The notes beneath the pieces were generated by a model that ran no database searches, was not told the origin of the DNA, and was given only the letters and a program-made list of their open reading frames with translations. A program made the translations under genes and the position numbers. Below are positions 44,093 to 53,170 of a stretch of 64,000 bases of DNA, piece by piece. This DNA comes from Methanoplanus limicola DSM 2279 (GTDB taxonomy: Archaea > Halobacteriota > Methanomicrobia > Methanomicrobiales > Methanomicrobiaceae), in contig NZ_CM001436.1 in NCBI RefSeq assembly GCF_000243255.1, positions 124,692 through 188,691 on the forward strand, read 5' to 3'. Every line of letters starts with the position of its first letter. Position 1 is the first letter of the stretch.

Positions 44093-45697
44093 ATGTCATT
44101 AAAAACAAACAGGTCCGGGAAAAAAATATTTTCGGCATCAGTCATAATAATTTTATTTTCAATATTGCTTCTGATTCAGATAAATTCAGTCGATACATAT
44201 TCACTGGCATTCAATAATACCTATGAGATTTCAAAAACAAACGCAGTCAATGGTGCAGATTGTGAAAGCTATAAAGACAATATAGAAGTAACAAATATCA
44301 ATTCATCTGTAATCCCTGTATTTTCATCATATTTCGGTGGAAAAGATACGGATTCAGTAAACTCAGTTTCTATCGGTAAAAAAAATAATCTAACCGCTAT
44401 AACAGGGGTTACACAGTCGGAAGATTTTCCTCTGACAGAAAATAATCAAAAAAAGAGAGCAGGAAATATCGATGGATTCATTGCATTAATAAACAGTAAC
44501 TCAAAAAAGCTTTTATATTCAGGATTTATCGGCGGAAAAGGAAGTGACAAACCTGTATCCTCCGCTTTTAACAATGAAGGAAATTTATACATTGCAGGAT
44601 ACACAGATTCCGATGATTTCTTCACAACCAAAGATGCACTTCAAAAGAATAACAGAGGTAAATGGGATATATTTCTAGTTAAAATAAATATAAATAATTT
44701 TGAAACTGAATATTCAACCTTAATAGGCGGATCATCATCAGATGTACTGCATGACATAACTATTGACAGTAACAACAATCTGTATCTCACCGGCACAACA
44801 GAGTCCAGAGATTTTCCGGTAACAAAAGGCGCTTTTCAGGAAAAAATTACCGGAAAAAGAGATGCATTTCTTATGAAAATTAATCCGGAAGAGAACATTA
44901 TTGTCTATTGCACCTTCTTTGGCGGAGTCAGTGACGATTACAGCGAAGCAGTAGGAATAGATTCAGAACTGAATGCATATATTACAGGATATACCTATTC
45001 ATCAAAAACAAGGTCACTTCCGGTAAAAAATGAGATATTCGGCCCCTCAACTTTCTCTTATGACTCATACATCGCGGCATTTAATCCGGACGGAAGCGAT
45101 CTGATCTATTCAACCTATATTGGCGGGGGTGGCGGTGACAGGGCCAAAGGAATTGCTGTCACAGAAAAGAGAGTTCATATTGCCGGATATACATATTCAG
45201 ACGATCTTTTTGTGAAAAATGCATTCCAGAATAATTTTTCCGTGGGCAACGGTTCAGAAGGATTTCTGACCTGCCTTAATAAAGAAGGAACTGAAATTAT
45301 TTATTCAACATATTTCGGCGGGGAAAATGATGATTTTATTCATGCCATAAAGAGTGATAACAGAGGAAATATAATCATTGCAGGTGAGACCAAATCTGAA
45401 AATATATTCAGTTCCAAAAAATACGACATTGAAAGAATTCCGGATGAAAAAAGATTAAAAAATAACTCTGATGCTTTCATTGCCGTCTTTCAGGAAGATT
45501 CCGGCAGTATGAATTCTGCAATACTTATACAGGGCAATGATTATGATGTTATTTATGATGTTGACGGATATAACGGAAAATTAATCACAGCCGGAATGAC
45601 AAAATCAGATGATATTGACGGAACAGAACCTGTACAGAAATCAAATGCCGGGTCATATGACGGACTCATCACCGAATACATAATCGCAGACAAATAA
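44093..45697 (+). CDS. SBBP-repeat beta-propeller surface protein
   Basis: A 534-residue exported protein with a signal anchor (FSASVIIILFSILLLIQINS) and six or seven blades of the seven-bladed SBBP type. Each blade has a YSTYFGG-like strand, then NNLYLTG/AGYT and a SxDFPxT turn (for example SSYFGGKDTDSV, YIAGYTDSDDFFTT, YSTLIGGSSSDV). These propellers occur in surface proteins of methanogens and many bacteria. No C-terminal membrane helix is visible. Its function, whether adhesion or enzyme scaffold, is unknown. It shares a transcript with the CBM-like gene. Confidence 0.88.
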   Translation: MSLKTNRSGKKIFSASVIIILFSILLLIQINSVDTYSLAFNNTYEISKTNAVNGADCESYKDNIEVTNINSSVIPVFSSYFGGKDTDSVNSVSIGKKNNLTAITGVTQSEDFPLTENNQKKRAGNIDGFIALINSNSKKLLYSGFIGGKGSDKPVSSAFNNEGNLYIAGYTDSDDFFTTKDALQKNNRGKWDIFLVKININNFETEYSTLIGGSSSDVLHDITIDSNNNLYLTGTTESRDFPVTKGAFQEKITGKRDAFLMKINPEENIIVYCTFFGGVSDDYSEAVGIDSELNAYITGYTYSSKTRSLPVKNEIFGPSTFSYDSYIAAFNPDGSDLIYSTYIGGGGGDRAKGIAVTEKRVHIAGYTYSDDLFVKNAFQNNFSVGNGSEGFLTCLNKEGTEIIYSTYFGGENDDFIHAIKSDNRGNIIIAGETKSENIFSSKKYDIERIPDEKRLKNNSDAFIAVFQEDSGSMNSAILIQGNDYDVIYDVDGYNGKLITAGMTKSDDIDGTEPVQKSNAGSYDGLITEYIIADK

Positions 45698-46282
45698 CAC
45701 ATGTAAACAAAACGAAAGAATATCTTATGTCAGATGATATATCGGGCATAATAACTGCTTTTTTTCTGACATCTTCATTATGCTCCTGTGAAACAGTGCA
45801 CTGTTTCATTCATTACCTGTGAGCCAGCTGTTCATAAATGACCTTTTTGCTCTTTTATGTTCTGCATTCTTCATTATGCTTTTTTCTGAGATCTTCAGCC
45901 GGAAAGAGAGGTAAAACAGCAGATTACCAGTATGGTGCACTGCCAGTGCGTAATGCACAGCACAGAATCAGAATCCGGATTTACACCTGCCACTACCAAT
46001 CAGGCATCACATATGATAAAATCAACCAATAAGAACCAGATTTACCTAAAATCCAGGATTAAAACCAAATACCGGGTAAAGTTATATCCAGTCAGTTTTG
46101 TACAGCATACGTTTATGTATTTATGTTAAAAATCAAAGTCTGGTTACTCTAGAGGAAATCTGTTTAATCAGCCAGTCTTCTGTGTAATCCCAAAATAAAG
46201 AACAGTTTAACTTTCCAGATATGGGGAAAACCCGACATGAAACCGGGGAAACTACTGGAAGGATAAGCTTTTAAAAAATCGG
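45698..46282. other. Intergenic gap of about 590 bases with copy C of the palindromic element
   Basis: Carries copy C (45783-45844), a repeated TTCATTATGCT (45776 and 45870), and inverted GTGCAC/GTGCATT sequences near 45930. Its right end must hold the promoter of the strongly C-ending-codon gene at 46283; a TATA-like TTTATGTT lies near 46118. No credible gene. Confidence 0.6.
45783..45844 (-). repeat. Dispersed double-palindrome element, copy C (inverted)
   Basis: Reverse orientation relative to copies A and B. The second dyad is a perfect 20-bp palindrome, TGAAACAGTGCACTGTTTCA; the first is degenerate (GAACAGCTGGCTC). It shares the flanking GGAGCAT with copy B. Confidence 0.85.
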
Positions 46283-47362
46283 ATGTGTGAAAAAATGATG
46301 CGAAAAGAAATTGGTATTGCAGGCATTATTCTTGCAATGCTTGTATTTGCACTTGTTGCACCGGTATCAGCCGATACAACAGTAACAACCGGAGTAAACA
46401 TTGCCACCGGGGGGGGAAATGCACCGGTAATTATGGCAAAGTGGGAACAGGATACTACAGCAGAACTTGAAGACGGTGACCCGACACACCTGACATTAGG
46501 ATCACAATTCCTGCCACCGGCAACATTTGAAGGGGTAAAAGAGATAAAATACTATGCAATTGTCTGCGATGAGGAAGACGGAGGAGATTTAAGCCTCGTT
46601 TCTGCATATGTATACCACCCTGACAACGCTTACTTTGACCCTGATATGTGGGAGGAGCTTAAGTACCAGGTTATGCTCACAAATATCGGACATGACAACT
46701 GTGCAGTCACCAATGCAACAGCAGCATACGAAGCCGGCCTTATCCAGCTCGCCTCAGGATACACCTGGAACGGAGATAACGGAACAGCAGTAATGTACAG
46801 ACTTGGCAAGGGAACCGCTGATGTCTGGATGGGTACAGCAGAGATTCACTACTGCCAGCCAGCAGGCGACTATGAAGTGGTTGTCCGTGCAGTTGACAGA
46901 AACTCCAACCCTGCAATCAATCTTATAAACATCTTCAACTACCTTGAAGTTCCGGCAGCAGAGTTTGATTTTAGCTCTGTAAATTACGGAAGCACAAGTG
47001 TCTGCACAAACAAGTGGACAACAGGAAACACAGTATTCTCAATCGGGGACAACCTCCCAACAGTACGTAATATAGGAAACGTACCTGTAAATGTAAAGAT
47101 TATCAGGCAGGACGCAATGGAGTTTGGAAGAGACAACCTGGGCAACTGGGATGTTGAATTCGATGCACGCCTCGGGGATTCAGGAACAGTCGTAGCATAC
47201 GACCCTGTTGCAGCCGGTGAACCTGACCAGAATGAAGTATTACCAGACGACCTCTGGATGTGCCACAGCGAAGAACTTGACTTCTCAATCCACATTCTGA
47301 AAGGATTTGCAGGAGAAACTCACGAGGGTGAGATGATCCTCGGATTCGATAAAGCATTCTGA
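46283..47362 (+). CDS. Secreted surface protein, first of two paralogues
   Basis: A 359-residue exported protein with a signal peptide (GIIRAMLV-like IILAMLVFALVAPVSAD) and no C-terminal anchor. It has an N-terminal beta domain (VNIATGGGNAPVIMAKWEQD) and a C-terminal Ig-like domain with PTVRNIGNVPVNVKII and LDFSIHILKGFAGETHEG. The codon use favours C-ending codons much more than its AT-rich neighbours, as in highly expressed genes. ATG codons at 46295 and 46298 are alternative starts. It is paralogous to the gene at 49157. It may be a major envelope component (S-layer or filament subunit), but that is inference; family not recognised. Confidence 0.8.
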   Translation: MCEKMMRKEIGIAGIILAMLVFALVAPVSADTTVTTGVNIATGGGNAPVIMAKWEQDTTAELEDGDPTHLTLGSQFLPPATFEGVKEIKYYAIVCDEEDGGDLSLVSAYVYHPDNAYFDPDMWEELKYQVMLTNIGHDNCAVTNATAAYEAGLIQLASGYTWNGDNGTAVMYRLGKGTADVWMGTAEIHYCQPAGDYEVVVRAVDRNSNPAINLINIFNYLEVPAAEFDFSSVNYGSTSVCTNKWTTGNTVFSIGDNLPTVRNIGNVPVNVKIIRQDAMEFGRDNLGNWDVEFDARLGDSGTVVAYDPVAAGEPDQNEVLPDDLWMCHSEELDFSIHILKGFAGETHEGEMILGFDKAF

Positions 47363-47510
47363 GAAGGCTGAATAATAAAAACTGAGAAGTAGAGATAATA
47401 TTCTCTAACTCTCATCTAATTTAATTTATTGATTTACTGATAAACCAGACCTAACTACTTTTTTATTTTTAGCGATTCAGAAAAATTATTCTTAAAGAGG
47501 AGGAAAGAAA

Positions 47511-48746
47511 ATGAAAGGGGATTTTAACAGATTCAAATTAATTGCTTTGCTGATATTTACATCACTGTTTGTATTTCATACAGTTTCAGCAGCAGGAATT
47601 GCAGTAACACCTTCATTAATTAATATCAGTGATGCAGCAAGGAGTATTGAGTATGAAAAAACAATTACGGTATTTAATCCCGGAAATGATGAACTAATGG
47701 CAGACATCATGATCTCCGGAGATGCCAAAGAATGGATAAAAATCTATGAGGATACCCCCGATGCGGGAGAACCTGTAAACGAGATCAAAATTCCGGGCAA
47801 AAATATTAAAGTAAAAGCCAGAATTTCAGTCCCGGAAGATACGGCAAACGGCATGTACAGAGCCGAAATTAATTTTGACACAAAAAGTCCGGAATCTTCA
47901 GAAAATACTGAAGTAGGAGCCGTACTAAAAGTCCGGGCAACGACCAAAGTCGAAATTGATGTAACAGGTACTGAAATAATCAGTGGTGAAGCAGATCTCC
48001 TCAGAATCAGTGATTCCGAAGTTAATTACCCTGTCCCTGTTGAAATTATGTTTCAGAATACAGGTAATGTAGTGCTTGCACCGGGAATAACGATTGTAAT
48101 ATCAAAAGAAGGAAAAAACATCGACACAGTCAGAAAAACCGCTTCAGAGATAAAACCGGGTGAAAAGGAGAAAATAACAGTGAACTGGGAAAACAATGGT
48201 CTGGAAAGCGGGGACTACTCTGCCATTGTAACAGTTAATATCGGAGATAATGAGATATTAAGAGAAGAAACAAAGTTCAGTCTTATTCCGGAAGGGACGC
48301 TTACGAGAAAAGGTGAGTTCACAGAGATTAACTACGAAGGAAAAACTGTTGTAGGGAGGATATTAAAGATATCCGGAACATTTGTCAATACAGGAGAAAT
48401 TCCAACAAAAGCAGTTCTTAAAGGTGAGATCTATAAAGACGATGAACTAATAGACACCTTTGAATCCGATGAATTAACTGTGACAGCCATGGGGACAGAG
48501 AACCTTGTTTACTATTATAAACCGGAAATCTCAGGGGAATACAAAATCATAACATACATAGTTTATGAAGACAAAAAAACCGGTGAAAAGGAATTAAATA
48601 TACAAGTCACCGGATCAGCTGACTCTACTGGTGACAGTTCAAAACCGACAGAAAGTGGAAAAGCACCGCTACCAACCGCACTTGTAATTGCAGCACTTAC
48701 AATATTTGCACTTGTAATGGCACTAAAATCAGCTTTCAGAAAATAA
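47511..48746 (+). CDS. Anchored surface protein with Ig-like (NEW3-type) domains
   Basis: A 411-residue exported protein. A signal peptide (LIALLIFTSLFVFHTVSAAG) precedes three beta-sandwich domains: an N-terminal one reminiscent of DUF916/NEW3 (TPSLINISDAARSIEYEKTI, TVFNPGNDEL), then EIMFQNTGNVVLAPGITIVI and a third near FVNTGEIPTKAVLKGEI. A Thr/Ser/Lys linker and a C-terminal helix (LVIAALTIFALVMALKS) with a basic end follow. AGAGGAGG lies about 8 bases before ATG. It sits between the two paralogous secreted proteins, suggesting it tethers or assembles them. Confidence 0.82.
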   Translation: MKGDFNRFKLIALLIFTSLFVFHTVSAAGIAVTPSLINISDAARSIEYEKTITVFNPGNDELMADIMISGDAKEWIKIYEDTPDAGEPVNEIKIPGKNIKVKARISVPEDTANGMYRAEINFDTKSPESSENTEVGAVLKVRATTKVEIDVTGTEIISGEADLLRISDSEVNYPVPVEIMFQNTGNVVLAPGITIVISKEGKNIDTVRKTASEIKPGEKEKITVNWENNGLESGDYSAIVTVNIGDNEILREETKFSLIPEGTLTRKGEFTEINYEGKTVVGRILKISGTFVNTGEIPTKAVLKGEIYKDDELIDTFESDELTVTAMGTENLVYYYKPEISGEYKIITYIVYEDKKTGEKELNIQVTGSADSTGDSSKPTESGKAPLPTALVIAALTIFALVMALKSAFRK

Positions 48747-49156
48747 TAACTATTTTTTAACTTTCTTTTTGCAACTTATACCTTTAAGGAAAGATCTCCC
48801 AAGACATAAACTGTTTCACAAAAGTCACTTTATCTTCTGGCAAATCTGCCTGCAAACAGATAACAGATAAAACATTATGATGCCTGATACAGATGTTTCA
48901 TGAAGGGTGTATTCCGGATACTGCACGTTATAAGATATCAAAAAGAGTGAACTATGCAGATAAAATACCGGCTCAAAATATAACTGCCCGTCACTATCAA
49001 AAGATAATAATTACCAGCTAAAATAACAAATAATGGAATAATAGATGTTATCGGCATAACACGAATCTGCTTTGCATAAATTAATATTCTTATTTTACTC
49101 ACCTCCATTCAACAGAATTTAATTAATACGGGGTTTTGAAATTGGGTAATAAAAAT
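48747..49156. other. Intergenic gap of about 400 bases
   Basis: Nothing gene-like seen. A CTGTTTCACAAAAGTCAC stretch near 48806 shares short matches with the double-palindrome element but lacks its dyads. The promoter for the second paralogue should lie near the right end. Confidence 0.5.
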
Positions 49157-50188
49157 ATGCAGAGTAAAAATTTAAGCAGGTTATTTATATCAGCTATAAT
49201 ATTGGGAATGCTAACAGGCATATTAACTATTCCTGTACAAAGCAGTGCAGAAATAATTACAACCTCAGTGGAACTTTCGGCCGGGGGGGGACTTAAACCT
49301 GAAGTCCTGTGCACCTGGACAGAAGATGAGACAATAAACCTTGAAAACGGTGATGAGAACCACATACTGACCGGATCTCAGTTCTATCCTGAACCGGGAT
49401 ATGGCAATAGCAGAAACCTGAGTATCTATGCCGTCGTATTTGATGAAGAAAGCGGAGGTGACGTGATATCAACCTCTTCTGAGATATATAAACCTCTTCA
49501 TTCATTTTCCGGCGGGGAATACTACCAGAGTATAACATTTACAAACGAAGGAAGCGGAACGGTTCAATTAGCCAAATTTATTGAAGCATATGAATCGGGA
49601 ATTGTTCTCTTCAGTCCGGACTCAGACTTTGAAGAGACAAATTACAGATTAAAAAAAGGGACAGGGGCACTATGGACAGGAAAATTTATTCTTCCGTCAT
49701 GTATGCCGGCCGGAAATTATACAGTTAAAATCAGGTGCATAGACCAGTCCGCCAACCCTTCCAATGAACTGATACTTGAATTTGAATACCTGCCGCTTGG
49801 GTGTATAGAATCCGATTTCAGCTCTGTTGATTATAAGAGCACTATTGTAAAAGTGAATAAATGGGTTACAGGTAACAGTGTATTCGCTGTAAATGACGGA
49901 TATCCGACAGTACGAAATGCAGGCAATATCCCGGTCAGGATAACAGTCACCCAGGACGATATGGACTTTGGAAAGGATTACAAAGGCCTCTGGAATGTAC
50001 TGTTTGATACAAGAATGGGAAACAGCGGAACAGTAATTGATTACTTTCCCGGAGAGGATGTAATTATTCCGGAAAAACTGATGCCCTGCAGTACTGAATC
50101 GCTGGATTTCTCAATTCATATCCTGTCAGGATTTCCCGGAGACACCCATACAGGGACTATGATTCTTGGTTTTGAGGATGCAGTCTGA
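49157..50188 (+). CDS. Secreted surface protein, second paralogue
   Basis: A 343-residue exported protein with a signal peptide (FISAIILGMLTGILTIPVQSS). It shares with the protein at 46283 the N-terminal pattern S-x-GGG-x-x-P, the segment NKWVTGNSVFAVNDGYPTVR, NAGNIPVRITV, the FGKDYKGLWNV strand and the LDFSIHILSGFPGDTHTG end. It lacks a membrane tail. Codon use is less biased than its paralogue's, suggesting lower expression. ATG 49157 is preferred; TTG 49136 and 49142 are in frame upstream. Confidence 0.8.
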   Translation: MQSKNLSRLFISAIILGMLTGILTIPVQSSAEIITTSVELSAGGGLKPEVLCTWTEDETINLENGDENHILTGSQFYPEPGYGNSRNLSIYAVVFDEESGGDVISTSSEIYKPLHSFSGGEYYQSITFTNEGSGTVQLAKFIEAYESGIVLFSPDSDFEETNYRLKKGTGALWTGKFILPSCMPAGNYTVKIRCIDQSANPSNELILEFEYLPLGCIESDFSSVDYKSTIVKVNKWVTGNSVFAVNDGYPTVRNAGNIPVRITVTQDDMDFGKDYKGLWNVLFDTRMGNSGTVIDYFPGEDVIIPEKLMPCSTESLDFSIHILSGFPGDTHTGTMILGFEDAV

Positions 50189-50258
50189 TAATTCAGCCAA
50201 GTAATTAGAAGCCCAACCACATATTTTTCAGAAAAAATATAATATTTAAATAAACAGA

Positions 50259-51284
50259 TCACCGGAATTCCGGTTTAAATGAATGGTATATTCCTTTACC
50301 GATTCTGATTAGAGGTGAATACCACCTCATTGAATAATAGTGACGTAGTTCAGCATTAAATTTATTTTTAAAGGGAAATAATTCCGGAGTGTCAGCTCCA
50401 ATGATTTCATAGTAATCATAACCCTGACTACATGCCCATTCAATAGTATGCCACAATAATATTCCATTGAGATTAAGATTTCCAAACAACAGCCCGGGAG
50501 CACCAATCCAGGCATCAACCTTTTTTTTGTAATATGTGATCAAAACTCCGGTCAGAAACTGATCATCCTTTTTGGCGATAAACAGTTTGACATATCCACG
50601 GGAAAAATCATCATAAATATCATGAATATACTCCCTTGAAGTATGAATTCTCCCTCTTTTGACCATAAGATCAAATAGCTGATCAATATGCTCCTTTGAA
50701 CCTTCCTCAATGACTATGCCTGCTTTCCGGGCTTTTTTAATCTCAGAACGTAAATTTATGTGAATATTTGTCCACACTACATCTTTTCCTTCTTTTAGGC
50801 TAAGGACATATGTGTGCCTTGGTACCACACTATAACCACTCCAGATAAACGATCTCGGATCATATGGGAAGGGAGACATATCAATTTTAATTACATCCGA
50901 CATCAGATGATCCTTCATGAAACCATCCAGTACCTTCTGAAATACGATAAATTTAGAATATTTATTTCTGAGTTTTATATCATCATATTTCTTAATTACG
51001 GGGCCCAGATAACTGTTTTCAACCCCAACAGGAGGGGAAAATACAATATTAACTGACAGAAACTTATATACATACAGTGGAATCAGCCCGTATAACTCTG
51101 AACCTTCATAAGCCATTAAGCGGTATAGTACAGGATCAATACTGCCGGAAAAGACTTTAATTGAAGAATGCTCATTCATTTTTACAAGCCAGTCCCATGT
51201 ATGATAGAGGGTACTATTATCAGAAGAAAAAACAAGATCATCCCAGGAATTTTTATCACCCTCATCTGCAACCTTTAATTCCAT
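50259..51284 (-). CDS. FemAB/GNAT-fold transferase (BioF2/CelD-like), first paralogue
   Basis: A 341-residue cytoplasmic protein with two GNAT-like halves. DDLVFSSDNSTLYHTWDWL and the substrate-positioning PLYVYKFLSVNIVFSPP open it; LRSEIKKARKAGIVI and the C-terminal GILLWHTIEWACSQGYDYYEIIG match the FemAB/Acetyltransf_6 superfamily that transfers aminoacyl or acyl groups to sugars or peptides. In bacteria related genes sit in exopolysaccharide loci. It is 35-odd percent similar in layout to the protein at 61883 (estimated by eye). ATG 51284 gives MELK, matching the paralogue's MEIK, so it is preferred over 51302. Confidence 0.82.
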   Translation of the reverse strand: MELKVADEGDKNSWDDLVFSSDNSTLYHTWDWLVKMNEHSSIKVFSGSIDPVLYRLMAYEGSELYGLIPLYVYKFLSVNIVFSPPVGVENSYLGPVIKKYDDIKLRNKYSKFIVFQKVLDGFMKDHLMSDVIKIDMSPFPYDPRSFIWSGYSVVPRHTYVLSLKEGKDVVWTNIHINLRSEIKKARKAGIVIEEGSKEHIDQLFDLMVKRGRIHTSREYIHDIYDDFSRGYVKLFIAKKDDQFLTGVLITYYKKKVDAWIGAPGLLFGNLNLNGILLWHTIEWACSQGYDYYEIIGADTPELFPFKNKFNAELRHYYSMRWYSPLIRIGKGIYHSFKPEFR

Positions 51285-51473
51285 ATTTAATACCTCAACC
51301 ATAAACTAAATATCTTAAGACTGTATCAGAATTTTATCCCGCACAAAATAAGATGTATAAATGCATTTGATCTCATAATTCAGTAGGAATAACTATTGAA
51401 TTCATGCAACACTTATCAAACCAAAAACCCCATAACATTTATAGCAGCCAACAAATATACTTCAGAACAGTAC

Positions 51474-51798
51474 TTAACCAACAATTAATGATACATATTC
51501 CGTTACAGGGCGATTACATCTGTCACAACAGAACCCAATATGATTAATAACATAATATCTCCCTTCAGCCGGATTAACCGTCACTGAAAAAGGTTCTGAA
51601 TCAGAACATATAGACAGAGAACTACATATCGGCATTGGGCCCTCCCCTTACAATAACAATATCTATTTCACCATCCGGTGAAGATCTAAAAAGAATATTG
51701 TCTGCAACATTAATGCCGGTTATGCATGCTGCTCCGGCTGCCGCAATAAGTACAGAAAACTGAAATATGATACAGAAAAATAAACTGTTACAATTCAT
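51474..51798 (-). pseudogene. Frameshifted small secreted Cys-rich protein gene
   Basis: ATG 51798 opens a 58-codon frame: a hydrophobic signal segment (SLFFCIIFQFSVLIAAAG), then SSPDGEIDIVIVRGG, ending at TAG 51622. A shift of one base near GGGGAGGGCCC (51637-51648) continues into PMPICSSLSICSDSEPFSV, NPAEGRYYVINHIGFCCDRC and a stop at 51474, giving one coherent protein of about 107 residues. Both halves have coding character and together resemble a short exported cysteine-rich protein. An indel in the homopolymer run, real or from sequencing, explains it. Not recognised as a family. Confidence 0.6.
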
Positions 51799-52010
51799 TA
51801 AAACCCCCGGGTATTCATTTTTTGAATAGTCACAAAAATGTTATAAATCTAAGCCGGGCATAATTAAAAAAAGTAAATTGTTTCAATCCTGTAAAAGTCA
51901 AATTGAACGTAAAACAAGGGAAACAGATATTTCACAGGATTCTGTTATAGTGATTATGGGAGATTCTCCAAAACTTCAGAAGACGAAACATGAATAATCT
52001 CAGAGATTAA

Positions 52011-52925
52011 TCAGTAGCCACATTTCTGCCTGATATCTTCACATATACGAACATTCTTTACTGCCTGATCCGGACTGACCGGAAATTCCTTACCAGACCT
52101 AACACAGTCAACAAAAGTGTTCAGTTCCACTTTTAAGGGTTCAACCTTGCTGACCATTACTTTCTCCACAATATTCTCCTGAATGTATTTATCAGCATCA
52201 TGAGAATACCTTTCAGGTTTTTTATGAATATACACCTCCTGAGTCATATAATCTCCCTCTATAGTAAAATTTTCCTCTTCGATATAGACCATTCTGATCT
52301 TTTTTGAAGATTTCCGGCTCGTTGAGAGATATACAGGAAAACCGGGAAATTCAAATATTGCGCCGCATATATCACTGTTGCCGGAAGAGTAAAGATTGTA
52401 GGGACCCCTGAAGTGGCCATTATTGAATATTATATCAATATCATGAATCATTAAATCTTCAACAACACTACTTCCGTTTATCCTGATAGATGAAGGGTTA
52501 TGTCTCTTCATTTCTACATAAAGAGGAGAATCAATAATTCTGGATATTTCATTAACAATCGGGTTAAACCGCTCAATATGTCCCACTCCAGCCACAATAT
52601 CATCAGGAATTTCTGATAATAACTCTTCACCCTGCTTTGAAGTCTGACAGATCGGTTTTTCTATCAGCATACTGATACCAGCCCTGGCAACCTGTACTGC
52701 GGTCTCATAATGATACTGAGTAGAGACACAGATGCTCACAGCATCAACGTTTTTTAGCAGCTCATCAACTGAATCAACCACATTTATCCCGCATCCCTTT
52801 GCAATTCCGGATGACGCACTGCTGTTGACATCATACAAAAAAAGATCTCCGACTTCCTTCATCTCCGAATACACTCTCACATGATTCTTCCCCATAACGC
52901 CTGTTCCAATAACCCCTACATCCAT
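52011..52925 (-). CDS. Gfo/Idh/MocA family sugar dehydrogenase
   Basis: A 304-residue NAD(P)-dependent oxidoreductase. The Rossmann start VGVIGTGVMGKNHVRVY, SICVSTQYHYETAV, the EKPI motif in SMLIEKPICQ, and the catalytic His in EDLMIHDIDII are family hallmarks. Relatives that oxidise UDP-N-acetylglucosamine-type sugars at C3 (WlbA-like) fit the surrounding glycan genes. The substrate is inferred from context only. GAGGTAAT precedes ATG 52925. It is one of several leftward genes between 50 and 58 kb. Confidence 0.9.
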   Translation of the reverse strand: MDVGVIGTGVMGKNHVRVYSEMKEVGDLFLYDVNSSASSGIAKGCGINVVDSVDELLKNVDAVSICVSTQYHYETAVQVARAGISMLIEKPICQTSKQGEELLSEIPDDIVAGVGHIERFNPIVNEISRIIDSPLYVEMKRHNPSSIRINGSSVVEDLMIHDIDIIFNNGHFRGPYNLYSSGNSDICGAIFEFPGFPVYLSTSRKSSKKIRMVYIEEENFTIEGDYMTQEVYIHKKPERYSHDADKYIQENIVEKVMVSKVEPLKVELNTFVDCVRSGKEFPVSPDQAVKNVRICEDIRQKCGY

Positions 52926-53170
52926 TATAAATTACCTCAGTTTACTGAAATTAAATCTGTAACCAATTCTTCAGTGAGCACACTGGATCAGTTTTTCGTG
53001 ACCTTTTACATTCCTGAAAAACCCGTTAAGAAAAAATATACTATTCTTTTCCAGAATATACCAAAATCTCCTGTATCTGAACAGTACTCTTAAATCCTGA
53101 TTCTGAGAGGTTCAGATAATAAAATAAGATTATGCCATGCAGAGGCTTTCAGGATTGAACTGTGAATAAA

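Noticed and set aside
45838-46129. Two overlapping 64-65 codon frames before the surface protein
   Set aside because: They overlap each other in different frames, lack start signals, and begin inside copy C of the repeat.
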